DNA of 64,000 nucleotides from Eudorina sp. 2006-703-Eu-15. Its lineage: Eukaryota; Chlorophyta; Chlorophyceae; Chlamydomonadales; Volvocaceae. The stretch covers positions 806,001 through 870,000 of the forward strand of contig BDSI01000003.1 in NCBI GenBank assembly GCA_003117195.1, read 5' to 3'. A model generated the notes under the pieces. The model was not told the origin of the DNA. It worked only from the letters and a program-made list of their open reading frames with translations, and ran no database searches. The translations under genes and the position numbers were made by a program. How positions within the stretch are numbered: position 1 is the first letter of the stretch; each line of letters opens with the position of its first letter. This document shows positions 20,538 through 32,395 of this stretch, piece after piece.

Positions 20538-21123
20538 TTGCGGCGGAGCTGGAGCGAATCGTCGGGGCGCAGCGGCGGGCGGTTTCGGAGCTGCTGGGCA
20601 GCTGGAGCCGCACGGCATGGCAGGCTGTGTTCGGCTGGTGGGACCGTTGGCGGCGGTCGGAACGGCGGCGGTGGCGAGCTGGCGACCGAGGAACCGGCGG
20701 CGGGGGGTAACGGCAGATGCGGCAGTTGAGCCGTCTTGGATTGATAACGGCTGCCGCAGCATTGAGGCAAATTGTAGACAGGGGTTCACTGGCTTGATTC
20801 CTCGTTGTTGTGTGACTACCAGGTTCGTTGGCAAGCGGGAACGGGACACTGTGCGACCTTGTGCAAAGGCGTGCGCGTGGACAGACGAATGTTTGCACCG
20901 GCAAGATTTCTAGGCGTAGACGCCTTAGGTGAGAGGAAGTGGGTGTACAGGAAGATTGCATGGAGACATTTCCATCGTGGTACGCATCGGTAGCAAAGTG
21001 CGGTGCAGACTTCGAGGCGGTGGACTAGATGGTTGGAATCGGGGCAGCTCCTTATGACAGTAATGCGACTTGTCCATGTTGACACTGTTGCTTCACGAGG
21101 TGAGTGCTAGCGGCCGTTTAGTC

Positions 21124-21400
21124 ATTTCCTCGCGGCTGTTGGGATCCACATGTACGGGATTCACTGGCAAGTTGTGCGGATCGCCCAAGGGTATCACATT
21201 CTGGTGAAGATGTAGTTGCTGGTGTTGTGCCCTCTCATTCAAATTGGAGGCGGGGAAGCTAGTCGCGCTAGGCGTACAGGCCCGGTTTCCTGATGGAACC
21301 CTCGATACCCCTGTAGCTTGTTAATCTATTCTGAAAATGCGCAAGATGGTCTTTGTATAGAGTGCACTGCACATATTTGCATTGCTTCAAGTCTTGTGTG
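21124..21400. repeat. About 275-bp insertion in copy B
   Basis: Copy A reads straight from GCCGTTTAGTC to CTGGAAAGTTTCGG (3733-3755). Copy B has about 275 bp between the same two strings. No ORF and no clear terminal repeats. It separates the degraded exon at 20970-21100 from the RING-CH start. Confidence 0.45.
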
Positions 21401-21570
21401 CTGGAAAGTTTCGGAGTTTGGTTCGGATTTGCCTACCGACAAATTCTTCCAAACATACTTGATAAAGGACGTCCTTGATAAAGGACGTCAACTAACCAAG
21501 TCAAGGGTCCGGCGTGACGGTGTTCCCGCGATTGCTGTTGCTTGGCCAGAGCTTCTCAGCAGCCGTTGCA

Positions 21571-23921
21571 ATGGACGACAGCGACACAGACAACAATTCT
21601 GACAGCCGTCAATGTCGGATATGCTGGGGGGAGGAAGGAGACCCCGCGCTTGGTCTCGACTTGGTGTCGCCGTGTAAATGTGCGGGAAGCCTAAACTACA
21701 TGCATGTGAGATGCCTTCATGATTGGCAACAGGTACGCTGTTTGCTTGGCCGCACCTCATACGCTTTATGCCGTGGCGACAATTTTAAAATGCCACGTTG
21801 GCCGGATGCCAAGCCCTTGGACCGCGACGCACTTGGCCGCGCAGGTCCTTCGCGCGCAAGGCCAGTTCCGCAAGGCACGACACTGCGAAATCTGCAAGGA
21901 GCCATACCGGCTGTCGACGGCACCCTCCTGTGGTGGAAGCCGCAGCAGCAACCATCGCCGCTGGACTTACGCTTCCCAACTGGTGCGTGGTCTCCAGGGT
22001 TGCGGGAGAACCCGGGGGATTGATCGCGCAAGACAGCTTTTGTCGCCGTTGTTAATGCCTGTCTGTTCTGGGTTTGAACCAGTGTTGCGCTTCAGCTGAG
22101 CGATGCTCCGCTTGGAGGTTCCAACTATAACAACACGCCCCCGCCCGGGCGCCAACCAGGCCGCGCCCTCCCCTCCTCCTTTCGGCACCCCTAATCCCCG
22201 CAGCTTTCCCGCATGAGCCAGCAAGTGTTGGACCTACTCAACTGCCGGTCGTACACGGACTTGCTGTACCGCTGCTGGAAGCTGTACATCCTAGGCAGCA
22301 GCGTCGTAGGCGCCGCGCGCGCTGGAGCTGCGGGCCTGCGGGCTGGCTTCGGCATGGGCAAGACGCTGGTGGGTGTGTGGGTGTGTGGCTGGGCCGATGG
22401 GGACGGTCGTGTGGGGACTGCAGCTCAGTTGCTGTGCTGTTCGGCTCCGCTGCCAGTCGGACGAAGGGCACGTTGCACGACTTGAAGGTAAGCAGAAAAT
22501 TGTAATTATTGCAGTGATTGCCGACAGTCCTTGATTGTGCCTCGTACGTAACCGGGTAACGGAATAGCTTTGTCCCTTCGTCCCTTGTTGACGAGTGGTA
22601 CGAAACGTAGCACGCCACACTCCGTGAAACCATGCCGTACAGGTGGAGGAGCAAACCGGCATCTTGCTGAACCTCCTTTCGGCGCTGGGGGAGCTGCTGG
22701 GCACTCCGTACGCGGAGCTGCTTTGGTGCCATGTCAGTCCATCAGTCAGTCCGTCAGTCAGTCGTGTGGGGCAAGCTCGGGTGGATTGAACACGGGCGCT
22801 CGCGGCCCAAGGGTCTGTTGACCCATGGGTTTCGGGGCCTGGGCACGAGTCGGGTTTCAGGCGACGTTTGGGGGCTGGTTCTGCGTCAATCAATCAATCA
22901 GTCGGTCATTCAGTCAGTCGATGTGCATCCAAATGGGTGGCACTGCTGCTGCCCTGAACGCGGCCACGCACCTGACATGGCGGACATCCCCAGGCGCCTA
23001 CACTGGTGTTGTCGCAAACTCCCCCTTCCCCGGACTTTCGATTCATGGCCAACCCTGCCCCTGCTGCTCCGAAACGGAAATCTAAACCGATACCGAATAT
23101 CACCAACCGGGTGCACCACATATCGACACGCGATGGTGTTCCCGCCCGCAATCTCGACTCCGGCAGGCGGTGGCCTGTGTGTCGTTCGCGCTGGTCTCGG
23201 AGCTGGTCTACACCTCGGTCCTGGGGCTGCTGGCGGGCAGCGTGATCGGCTTCTTCCGGGGGTGCGTTCAGCCTGGATGGATTTTGATTGGGGGTGACTC
23301 CAGGGCGGGGCGGGGCTGGCGCCAGTGGGAGGGCGATGGGGAGCGGGGAAGGGTGTGCGGGGTGTGGGTTACGGGGCGGGGCGGGGCGAGGGGGGGCCAC
23401 GGAGATTACCTGGTCGGGCGCGCGTCTGGAGGGCGGGGCGGGTGCGAGGAGCCGCAGCCTGTCACGCCGGCGTGGGGGTCGCCCGCGAACCCTCTCACGG
23501 ACCCACTCTGCCACCAATGACGAGGTCGGAGCATTCGGACGGAGAGAGAGATGAGTGAGATAGAGAGCAGTGCCAGACTTGATACGGCCTTGGAGGGTGA
23601 TACGGCCTTGCTTGAGGGCTGGTAAAGGTCTGGGCCCACCCTCTTACTAGACAGAGCACCTACACCGAATACCCACACTCACACCCACCCTTGTACCCGC
23701 ACCGACACCCACACACCCGCACCCGCACCCGGCCCATGTCGCGCAGGTACCTCTCGGCCGTGTACACGAGCTTCAACGTTGTGGCCCAGGGCATGAGCCG
23801 GGGGCTCACCCTGGGGCGAGGGGTGGCCAAGGCGGCCGGCCTCGCGCTGAGGCTGCCCTGGGGGGCCTTGCGTGCGGTCACGGCGCTGGCTGCCCGGAAG
23901 CTTCCGGTTCGAATCCTCTGA
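21571..23921 (+). CDS. Membrane RING-CH (MARCH-type) E3 ubiquitin ligase
   Basis: Six exons fit with GT-AG junctions and phase: 21571-21732, 21845-21982, 22204-22368, 22643-22732, 23167-23258 and 23747-23921, giving about 240 residues. The N-terminal RING-CH domain is complete: C15, C18 (CRIC), C35, C37 (CKC), H45, C48 (HVRC), then after the first intron the last pair in HCEICKEP. The Trp two positions after H50 and the motif VLRAQGQFRKARHCEIC are typical of the class. Later exons encode hydrophobic segments (SFALVSELVYTSVLGLLAG, about 20 residues), fitting a membrane anchor. Such enzymes transfer ubiquitin to membrane proteins; the target is unknown. No cytosolic partner gene is adjacent. 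This is the functional member of the duplicate pair; copy A (3916) has lost the zinc ligands. The start is the first ATG in frame and is shared with copy A. Confidence 0.85.
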
Positions 23922-26745
23922 CTCTGATTGGGATGGATCAACAGCAGGAGGTGGAGCAGGACGACGAGGAGGAGCAGTAGCAGAGGCAGAAGCTAGGGAC
24001 TGACATGATAGCGTGACGGGCAGGGGGAAATGAGGAAGTGTGGACCAGATATGACAGACTTTGGATGGCCAGCTGGCCCCGGGTGGAGGGGACCGGCTGG
24101 AAGGGTTTGGTTTCGGAGAGGCGGACCCGGCCGGGCTTTGGACGGGCCACCTCGTCAGCGAGATGTCAGAGAGGTGTCCAGGCTGTACGGACATCAAGTG
24201 GGCAGGTGCGCCTCTGGACGGTTGCGCCTCCGTCGATAAGGTTCCATGGCCTGGGTTTCATGACCAAGTTTCGACATGTATCGCCTGGATGGTGTATCGT
24301 TGCGCTGCTTCTGTTGCGTTTGGTTGGTGTAGTTGCGCTGGAAGTGGCGGCCAGTTGCCCTCAACCTTTCTTGGCTATCGTTTGTCTGTAATGCAGCACG
24401 CCGGCCGTTACATGTGTACGTTCTGTGTTCGGAGTTGGCGCCAGGTTCGTGTCCGCATGCAGTCAAGAGGGCTGGGAAGGGCACGATGTCCCTGCCTGGA
24501 GCGTCGTTTTCTCCCGCCTAGTATTTGTTTTTTGTCGCGTTTCTGAGGTGGCAAGCCGCAGCGATGGAACGAAGAATTTGCTACCGAGTTGGTGCAGTAT
24601 GGCCACGGATTGCGGTAGCATGATAGTGGCCACGAGTATGGTAGTAGATAGCCACGAGGGCATTTGTGTGTTCTTTTGTGTAGATTAGGGTCGGTTTATG
24701 TGAAGACTGAATGGAGTTGTGTGTGAATGTCTGCGCGAGGGGTTAAACTGAAAAAAGAGGGGTATTCATGTGTGTATTTGCGGTACGCACGGTGTACGGG
24801 GTCGCTACGTACCCGGCTTAGCTCAGGAGAAGGAGCTGATTTCGAGCAGATCTCCAGCTGAGTGTTGAGTAGTTGGATTTGCGTTGGAAAGGGAGATAAA
24901 CGATTGCGTACACGATTGCGTCATGCATGCGCGGAATGTGGTATCGTGTGGGGCCAGGGTGGGGGGTGTGCAGCCAGTTCAGGGCAGGGGCGCAAGGCAT
25001 AGCGCGTGCAGCGGCTCGACATACCGGCCAGGACGCGATGGGCTCCGAAGCGGCGGACTGGCGATTGAAGTTTCCGAATGTCGTACACAGACCGGGAAGG
25101 GGAAGGTGGCGAGAACCTGACAGATGTCTTTTGCGGTTGACGACGTCATCATCGCAAGAGGGCTTGACAGCGTGGCAGCAACCTGTACCCAGCAGAGCAA
25201 GGAGCGAGTCGGTTGAATGGTATGTGAGCGACACGCCGCTGATGCGTGTGATGGTGGGACAGTCGTTGACCGTTGCGTTCAGTGGCCCCACCTGTCTCCA
25301 GCTTCAGTTGATGCAACAGATTGATCGTGGTCACAGCTCTCGAAGGCGGTCCGACTACCATGCGGTCGTGCCCGAGCAGCAAGCCGGGCACGTCATTTGG
25401 TGGCTGGGATAAACGTGAAGCACATGCATGTGGAGAGTTTTGGAGGAGAGGAGGAATATCCGTACAGCTGCAAGGGTGTTTTGTACATTACTGATGACGG
25501 CGGGCACCCGTTGAAGCGAAGAACCACCCAAGGCAATGCACTCCCCGAAGACACGCAATGACGGTTGTGGTTCTACCGTCTGTCTGTCCGTGTGTGAATT
25601 CTGTCGGGGGTTGCCGTGTACTGCATGTGTGTGCGGCTCGATGTACGGCATTGTGTAGCTTGCCACAACGGCGTCCCCGTCATATGCTTTTGTCAGATGC
25701 GGCGCCAAACCCGGTGCGGTCATGAAAAGAGGCCGCCGACGGCGGGTGTGGACGTCGGCCTCCATGCAGCGTGGGCAACTCGTTTTTGTCCCCAGGCGCC
25801 CGCTGTGCGTATCAAGGCCAAGGAACAAGGCCATTGTACAATACATGCCTGGTGTCGCCGCATACAGTCGGTGCTCCGACTTGCATGCCTGTCGCATTGT
25901 TGGCGCTTTTGAGTTAACACGTTTGTTTGTTGGCGTTACATCGGGCATACCTGATGCCGGTGAGGAATGTCCTGAAAAAGTTGGAATGTTGGTTTCTGCG
26001 GCAGCCTGCTGGCCTCGCTCGATGGGACAGAACAAGGAGAAACAGACGGGCTTTCGCGTTTGTGCACGGTGTGTGAAGCAGGGCGGGGTGGTGAGGCGGC
26101 GGGTCGCAGTGCGTGGACGACAGGGGCAGGCGGGGCCTGCAGGGGCCTGCGGACGCAACTTGTTGCACCATGAGTGACCCGGCACCTGGTGTCGGAGACG
26201 CCGTCAAAATACGGTGCTGTCCCCCTGCATGAATGACTGTACCCGAGGCGCGTGCGACTCTCGTTCACTGAAGATTGGATCTGAAGAATACGGTAATCTG
26301 AAGAGAGAATCTGAACAATGAATGGAACTTAGGAGACGATTGTGCACTGTCAGTCCTGTGGAGCCTAGAGTGCCACCGTCTGTGCCTGTGCTTACACCGA
26401 CGGCTCTGTGTGGTATACCAAAGCCCCTTCTAACGCCACAGACGTCGCCCGCAGTGCAAAAGCCAGGGCGCGAACCAGACACAGCCCCGCGACGTATCAT
26501 GGAATCCCGCAGCCAAGCTCCCTAACCGGACGCGACCCATCCCCACCTGGCGAGCCAGGGTGCGACAGCACAAGAGCGGCCCCGCGCCATCCAGCTTCCG
26601 AGGGTGCTGCACCTCTGCGCAATAGAAAATGTCCACATGCCGCTGCACCACCACCGGACCGCCACCGGTTCTTCGTTCCGGGCTTGCTTGCTCCCCCCTA
26701 AATTTGAACTAAGACAAGTTGCGTCCCACTCCCTCCACAGCCTGG
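23922..26745. other. Shared 3' intergenic region, nothing coding recognised
   Basis: It lies between two convergent genes. It includes the RING-CH 3' UTR; a TGTAA poly(A)-type signal, as used by Chlamydomonas-group algae, is at 24387-24391. The open frame at 25355-26185 (minus) is low-information and shows no domain or splice structure. No mobile element or RNA gene could be supported. Confidence 0.4.
24387..24391 (+). terminator. Candidate TGTAA poly(A) signal for RING-CH gene
   Basis: First TGTAA found after the stop at 23921, about 470 bases downstream. TGTAA is the usual polyadenylation signal in Chlamydomonas and Volvox. The distance is within the range of long algal 3' UTRs. Confidence 0.3.
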
Positions 26746-29700
26746 TCATGCGGCCGCAGCGCTGGGTCTCCCCACTGCGGCGCTACTGGTGCCGGTGCCC
26801 GCGGTGCCCTCCCGTCTCGCCTTGGGCCGCAGGCCGCCCTGCGCCGCCCCAATGCCCGCCAGTCGGCCGGACACCCACGCCCAGTAGAAGTTGAAGCCGC
26901 CGATGCGACCGAACACGTCCACGATCTCGCCGCACAGGTACAGGTTGGGCAGCAGCTGCGGGCACGGGCGTGCGTGTGGATTATTGCGTAGCTGTAGGTG
27001 TGAGTGTAGGCATTAGGTGTAGGCATAGGTGCAGGCATACGGTTGGTGTACGCATATACGGTAGGTGTGGGGCATCAATGTTTCGGTAGGTGTGGTGCAC
27101 AAGTGTCAGGCATAAGTGTGGGTGTGGATGAGGCGTTAATTGTTTTAAAGTTGTTTTAAAGTTGTTTATGGTGTTTTAATCATCGTTAGCAAAAACGTGT
27201 GCTGTCAGCACTGGAAGCCCAGCGCGCGACGGTGTTGACCGAGAGATCGACCCGTGGGTCCGGCCCACGACAACCGACGTACTCGGCTCTGCATCGTGGC
27301 GCAGTCCAGCTCCTCCAGCCGCACGCCGCCTCCCGTCACCTCCGCCTTCTTGTAGCCCTCGTGACCATGGTACGGCAGCTCGTACGACGTCAGCGCGGAC
27401 ACCTGCAGCGTGCAGCATACGGCCGGGCGGTTGACGCGGTACGGCTGCGGCGCGCGCGTGCGGCGCGTGTTCATGTGCGAATCGTTCAGGTAGGCGGGTT
27501 TGTGGTGTCACCCAACGCCGCCACCCTGCACAGGAGCTGTAGACGCGCTGCAGACGTTCTCCGTGGCGCCTTTCTGCCCCCTCGCTCGCGCCTTCTCTGA
27601 CCGGAACAATGACACCAGGACACTTCGTTTCCCGAGAGGAGAGCTCGACACGCGTTATCATGGAGCTCGTGCGCCCGCGGGCGCAAGCACCACTCGACAT
27701 CACGTCACGTAAGTATGGGTGTGTGCCCGGGATCGTTTCTGGGTTTGGTTTTTCTTTGCATTTTAACCCCCACCAGACACACGACGCGTGCGGCGGCCAC
27801 CCAGAGCACCCACCAACGCCGCCCTCTCTGCCTTCTTCACGTCACAGACCCGCCGGTCCGTCAGTCCCAGCTCCGAAACCAACGCCTCCGCCAGCCGCTC
27901 CCGCAGACCGTGTCGCTGCAGCAGCGTCGTCACGTGGGCCGTACCGCCGGCCTGGGGCGCACCAGGGGCGGGTCCGTACCCCGAGGGGTGGGGTTTGGGG
28001 GTTGTGGGGTGTGCGGTGTGGGGTGTGGGGTGTGGGGTGTGGGGTGTGGGGTGGGGTGTGTGCGGTGTGGGTTGTGGGGTGTGGGGCACCGGCACGTGGG
28101 CCAGCACCTTCGGACACTTCCCAGAGGGCCCGTGAAAGAGGACACAAACCTCCGGGGGCAGCAACCCTCGGGCCCACACACCGACGGGGCCACAGAACCA
28201 CTTTCTCAAGCCCCTCGCGTTGCGCCTCTTCACGTGTGACCTGTGCAAGGGTCGATCTTCCCAGGCCGCCTCATCCCCCAACACGGCAACCCCTGACGGC
28301 ACCCCGAGCTCTCCATCGCCGATGTCCTTCACCGACATCCTGGCCATCGCCGCATCAGGTATGCAATAAGTACGGCTTGGTGCGATGACCCACGGGTCGG
28401 GTCGCTCGTCCACTCACTCGGATGCGCTCGTCCCATACGGCGGCGGGCTCATTCGTCCAGTTGACCCGAATGGACGGAAGACCCATCTCCGCATAGCGAC
28501 TCGCACCGGCGGCGCCGGCACCTGCACCTCCGACGGCGCTGGCGGCGTCGGGCGACGGTACGGCAGGCGGGACCGACCCGCGGGTCAGCGCCTTGACCGC
28601 GTAGTGACTGAGGTCCAGTACGGCAGGGCCGCTGTAGCCCTTGTGCGTGAACAGCAGCGCGGTGCGCTCGGAAACCTTGGCACGCTTCGTGCCGGGTATT
28701 TGTACGGACAGCTCAATGCCGTACATCGAAACACCTGGAGGCGGCGCACGGGAGTGGCAGCAAAGAAAAGGGACATCTGAGTCCATCCTCTGGCAGCTCC
28801 CTTCTGGAAACTGTCAGGGAGAATGACGTCGGCCGGGTGCGGCCAGCCTCGACCAAGTACGGTCAGCTACGGCCGGCTACGGCCAGTCACTGCTCCCAAG
28901 TAGTCGCCACTAAGTTGATACCGGTTGATACAGTAGCCGTACGACGATCGTCAGGCGACCCACAGCCGCCATCCCCGTTCATGCCCCATCCCCGAAACGC
29001 ATCCATCACGCACTACCGGGACCCCCGGCACGAACACAGCCGTACCGTCTCCCCTCAGTCTCCCTGGACCACCTCCCCGGTCCCCACTCAACCCCGCCCT
29101 CCCTCAGCCGCACTGCCGATCCCCGAGCCCCGGGTGCGCTTCCCCGCTCTGCCCCAAGCTGCACCGCACCCAACGACCACCGCACCCAACGACCCTCTTC
29201 CCGAGTTTCCAACACCCGTCTCCCCTCCTCCGCCCTCCTCTGCCTTCCCTTCCCCCTCCCTCCTCCGCCCTCCTCCGCCCTCCCTTCCCCCGCTCTCCCC
29301 CGCCATCCCCCGCCATCCTCCGCCCTATCCGCACGCCCTCTAGGTGCGCCTCCTCCCCCTAGCTACCTGCCAGCTGCTCGCCCGCGGGATGTCCCCCGGT
29401 CAGCGGAGTCAGCGCGGGGTAGGGCTCGTCCAGTCGGTGCCCCAGCGCCCGGAGGAGGCGGTGGCCGGTGCCGTCGGTGCCCACGGCGGGGAAACTCAGG
29501 CCGCCGGTGGCGACGATCTGGTTGGCGCAGGCGGCACATACCGTATGGGCGTGGAAGCATGGGCGGGGACGCATGGGCGTGGAAGCATGGGCGTGGAAGC
29601 ATGGGTATGTAAGGGGAGGGGATAATGGTTACCGTTGGTCGTTGAAGCCCTGGCATGTGTTCTTGTCATGCGACATAGAGACTGTAGCATGGTTGAACAA

Positions 29701-32395
29701 CACATTTGCAGAGAAGAAGAATCGCGCCAGGGTCGTTGCCGCTTGCCAGTGCCACGGCGCGCCGGTGCCAACGGACCTCGAGCCCCCCAATCCGCAAGAG
29801 CGGTGTGGGGGGCATGGCGGTATGGTGGCGGTGGCGGTGTTATGCAACCGCTGAACTGGCTGCCGGGCACGAAGCCTGTAAAATTTTCCGACGAGGCGCA
29901 ATCACCCGTGCCCCATCCCCGTAAATGCCGTACCAATCTATCGGTCACGTGCTCCGTCCCGTCCCCCAGGCTGCACAGCCATTGCGCCTTGGGCGACCTG
30001 TCGGTATGGGCTGTAGCAGTGCTACCCGTTGCTGCTGCCGGCGCGTCTGCTGCTGCTGCTGCTGGCGCCCCACCGACCCGTGGGCCCCTGCCCTTCTTCC
30101 GTCGCCGCGCGCCGCCATCGCCGCTGCCTGCGGGATTCCCAGACATCGCTGCAACCTCCCCATTCTCCGCCGCCGCGGCGGACACCGCCTCGGCCTGAGT
30201 GGCCGCCGGTGACGTCTCGTGCCCGGGTTCCGCAGGCCCCGAATCAGCGGCAGGCGCCTCAGCCTGTGGCAGCAGCAGCTGCAGCCCCTCCACACTGGCG
30301 CCGTACTTGAAGACCACCCCACGGGCCAGGCATGCGGCCACGAGTTTGTCTCGCACCTGAGGGGCCGCCAGCAGCAGCGGCAGTAGCAATAGCGGCAGTA
30401 GCGGGCAGAGGCAGTAGGGCGCAGCCGCAGCACCGAGGCCTCTCAGGCGCACCGTCAAGGTTGGGGTTAAATAGGAAAATAAAGGTTGGCACTCAGGACC
30501 TAACTGCCGTGCGAGGGGCGGGGTTAACTTTTCAACGCGAAGTCCACCCAAGCCCCGGCTGCGGGTGCAGAGACATGGACCGATGGACGTACGAGGCTCC
30601 CGTTGCAGCCAGTGGGCCCCACCTCAGCCGGTTCACCCATTAACTCGACCGCCGCGACAACGCTCAGCCGCACGCGACTGACGCGCCAGTGTGTCCAGAA
30701 AAAAAAAACCGCCCGACCGAACCCAGTCAGCGTGTGTATACGTTTCGTTGGGGGGGCCGCAGAGAGGAGCGTTTCCTGGATTCCCGCCCTCTCGGGTGGT
30801 CCGTTTCTCCGTTCTGCCATATCCCGCGATGACTCACACTCGTCGCGTCGACCGTAACGACCGTCGTGAGGAGAGAGAGACCCGTCGGTGGGTCCGTACA
30901 AGCACATCACATGAGTACGGCAACACCGGTTGCCTTTTGCAATCCAAGCTCCCACTTCCCAGGCCACGGCGGCGTACCTCCCGGGATGAGTTGCTGCTCG
31001 GGAAATACTTTTTGGTCTCCTCCTCGAGCTGCAGGTCCAGGCCGATGCCCCAGTACGGGTCTTCAAGCCTGCGTGTACGATGTACAGCAGCACAGCAGTA
31101 CACCGGGATCGTGACGAGGACAATGGTTTCGGAGCCCTGGAGGCGCGCGGTAGGCTGTGCCGCTCTTCAGCCCCAGCGCCCTCGCAGCCGGTCGCGGACC
31201 CGACCCGACCCGACCCAACCCAACCCAACCCCAAAACCCGGGGGACCCCCTCACCGCTGCCCTCACTCACCAGGCCTTGCACAGGTCAAGGTTCCAAGAC
31301 GCAAAGACGGCCCGTACGGCACTGGGACTGCTCCCACTGAAGAAATCCGTCTGAAGGTCCACCTCCAGAGGCAGGACGTTGCTGGCGGCCGACCCCGGGG
31401 GTGGCAGGGGTGCGGGGCCCGCAGGAGGTGGGGTCGGATGGGTGCCGGTCAAACTTCAGGCCGCCGTGCGCGCGAGTGGGTCGGGCGATGGCTCCGAAGG
31501 CACCCCGAGGATGCGGGTGCGGGGTTGCACTGGGAGGCAGGGCTGGTGGCCCAGCGCCGCGGCCGCGGCGTGGAGGTAAAAGGAAACTGAGCCGCGGCGT
31601 GGTGGGTGTGCGGCGTGTTTCACGTGCGCGGTCACGACGCCCGGGAAGCAGGGGCGGGGCGCCTTGACGTGAGGCCTAGTGCGCAGGGAGCTGGCCGGTA
31701 CGGCCCGGGTACGTCATGTCGTACTCACCAGCGCGAGCCCCCCGACATCAGGATCTTCTTTCCCGCCTCCCTTGTGCGCTCCAAGACCGTGACCTGGGTT
31801 GGCGGGGGTGGAGGGGGCGATGTGGCGATGTGGCCCCCATGTGGGGAAGGGGAGAGTCATCAGAACAGGAAGCGGTCCAGCCTCCGGCGCGCGATGCGGC
31901 CGTACAGCAGCGAATTCGGGTGGATGGTCCGTGTATTTGGGTCATTTGGGTCACCAGGGCCCTTGTGCTGCATTGACCACAAACGGAGAGCAGTGCCGAG
32001 GGGCCGAGGCGGCACAAACCACGCGGACTACCCTTTCTCGATGTACGGCGGCCGCCTTCTAATACATTGCGCCGCATTGTTCTACATAAACTTCTAGTTT
32101 GCGGGCAGCTATTGGCACGCTAACGGCCGGCTTTTGCTGCGACTGCGGGGTGATGCTGGCACACCTAAGCTCGCACCCGGGCGCCATGTTCCGCAGCGAA
32201 GAACGCGGCAGTCAGCCCAGCTGCGCCACCACCGACGATGGTTACGTGTGTCGGCTGATCAGAAGCGGAGGTGAGGCCAGGCGCGCCGTTGCCGTTGGTC
32301 AGAGCTGTCGTCCGTGTGGTGGCGACCGCTTGACGACAGTACAGGGCGCGCCGCCCCAGGAAAGAGGCCCGCCCCGATGAACAATGATGCAGCAT
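26746..32395 (-). CDS. HI0933/BaiN-family FAD-dependent oxidoreductase
   Basis: A bacterial-type flavoprotein spread over at least ten exons: 32395-32177, 31793-31729, 31381-31271, 31068-30978, 30356-29934, 29517-29367, 28734-28428, 27951-27775 (less certain), 27402-27283 and 26955-26746. Most junctions are in phase. The N-terminal about 45 residues are Arg/Ser/Thr/Ala-rich, like a plastid or mitochondrial transit peptide. Then come the FAD dinucleotide loop (VTIVGGGAAGLTAAF), the family block REAGKKILMSGGSRCN, a second FAD motif (VATGGLSFPAVGTDGTGH), ALLFTHKGYSGPAVLDLS, EVTGGGVRLEELD and the closing GLYFAGE-type motif NLYLCGEIVDVFGRIGG. A low-complexity Ala/Gly insert of about 90 residues sits in exon 5. 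A small exon near 28350-28270 may be missed. The substrate is unknown in algae; bacterial relatives reduce C=C bonds in bile-acid-like substrates, which is not evidence for this one. The 5' end is head-to-head with the gene at 33450. Confidence 0.85.
28001..28087. repeat. GGTGTGG-type heptamer array in an intron
   Basis: About eleven imperfect GTGTGGG/GGTTGTG units on the plus strand, between exons 7 and 8 of the flavoprotein gene. It is not the volvocine telomere unit (TTTTAGGG). Confidence 0.7.
29544..29609. repeat. Short tandem array, 14-16 bp unit, in an intron
   Basis: Four to five copies of a unit close to ATGGGCGTGGAAGC, with one GGGGAC variant, in the intron between exons 5 and 6 of the flavoprotein gene. 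Confidence 0.6.

Larger units (their letters stand above)
19400..20720 (+). pseudogene. Copy B of the duplicated unknown gene, shortened
   Basis: It matches copy A in three blocks: 19407-19830 with 30-450, 19806-20000 with 1604-1770, and 20055-20720 with 2740-3330. The long Ala-rich exon and the exon with the proline run (about 1.1 kb and 0.5 kb in copy A) are missing here, so the frame cannot be the original one. A short repeat with a TAA-rich tail is inserted at about 20452-20537. Confidence 0.6.

Noticed and set aside
22731..22920. CAGT/TCAA tetramer runs as a regulatory array
   Set aside because: Two short, imperfect runs in a RING-CH intron; ordinary simple sequence.
23903..23916. B-box-like GGTTCGAATCC suggesting a tRNA
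   Set aside because: It lies in the last coding exon of the RING-CH gene; no A box or cloverleaf upstream.
25355..26185. 276-aa minus-strand open frame
   Set aside because: Intergenic, with no domain, no splice pattern and unremarkable composition.
28001..28087. Telomere-like G-rich array
   Set aside because: The unit is GGTGTGG-like, not TTTTAGGG; it is intronic and short.
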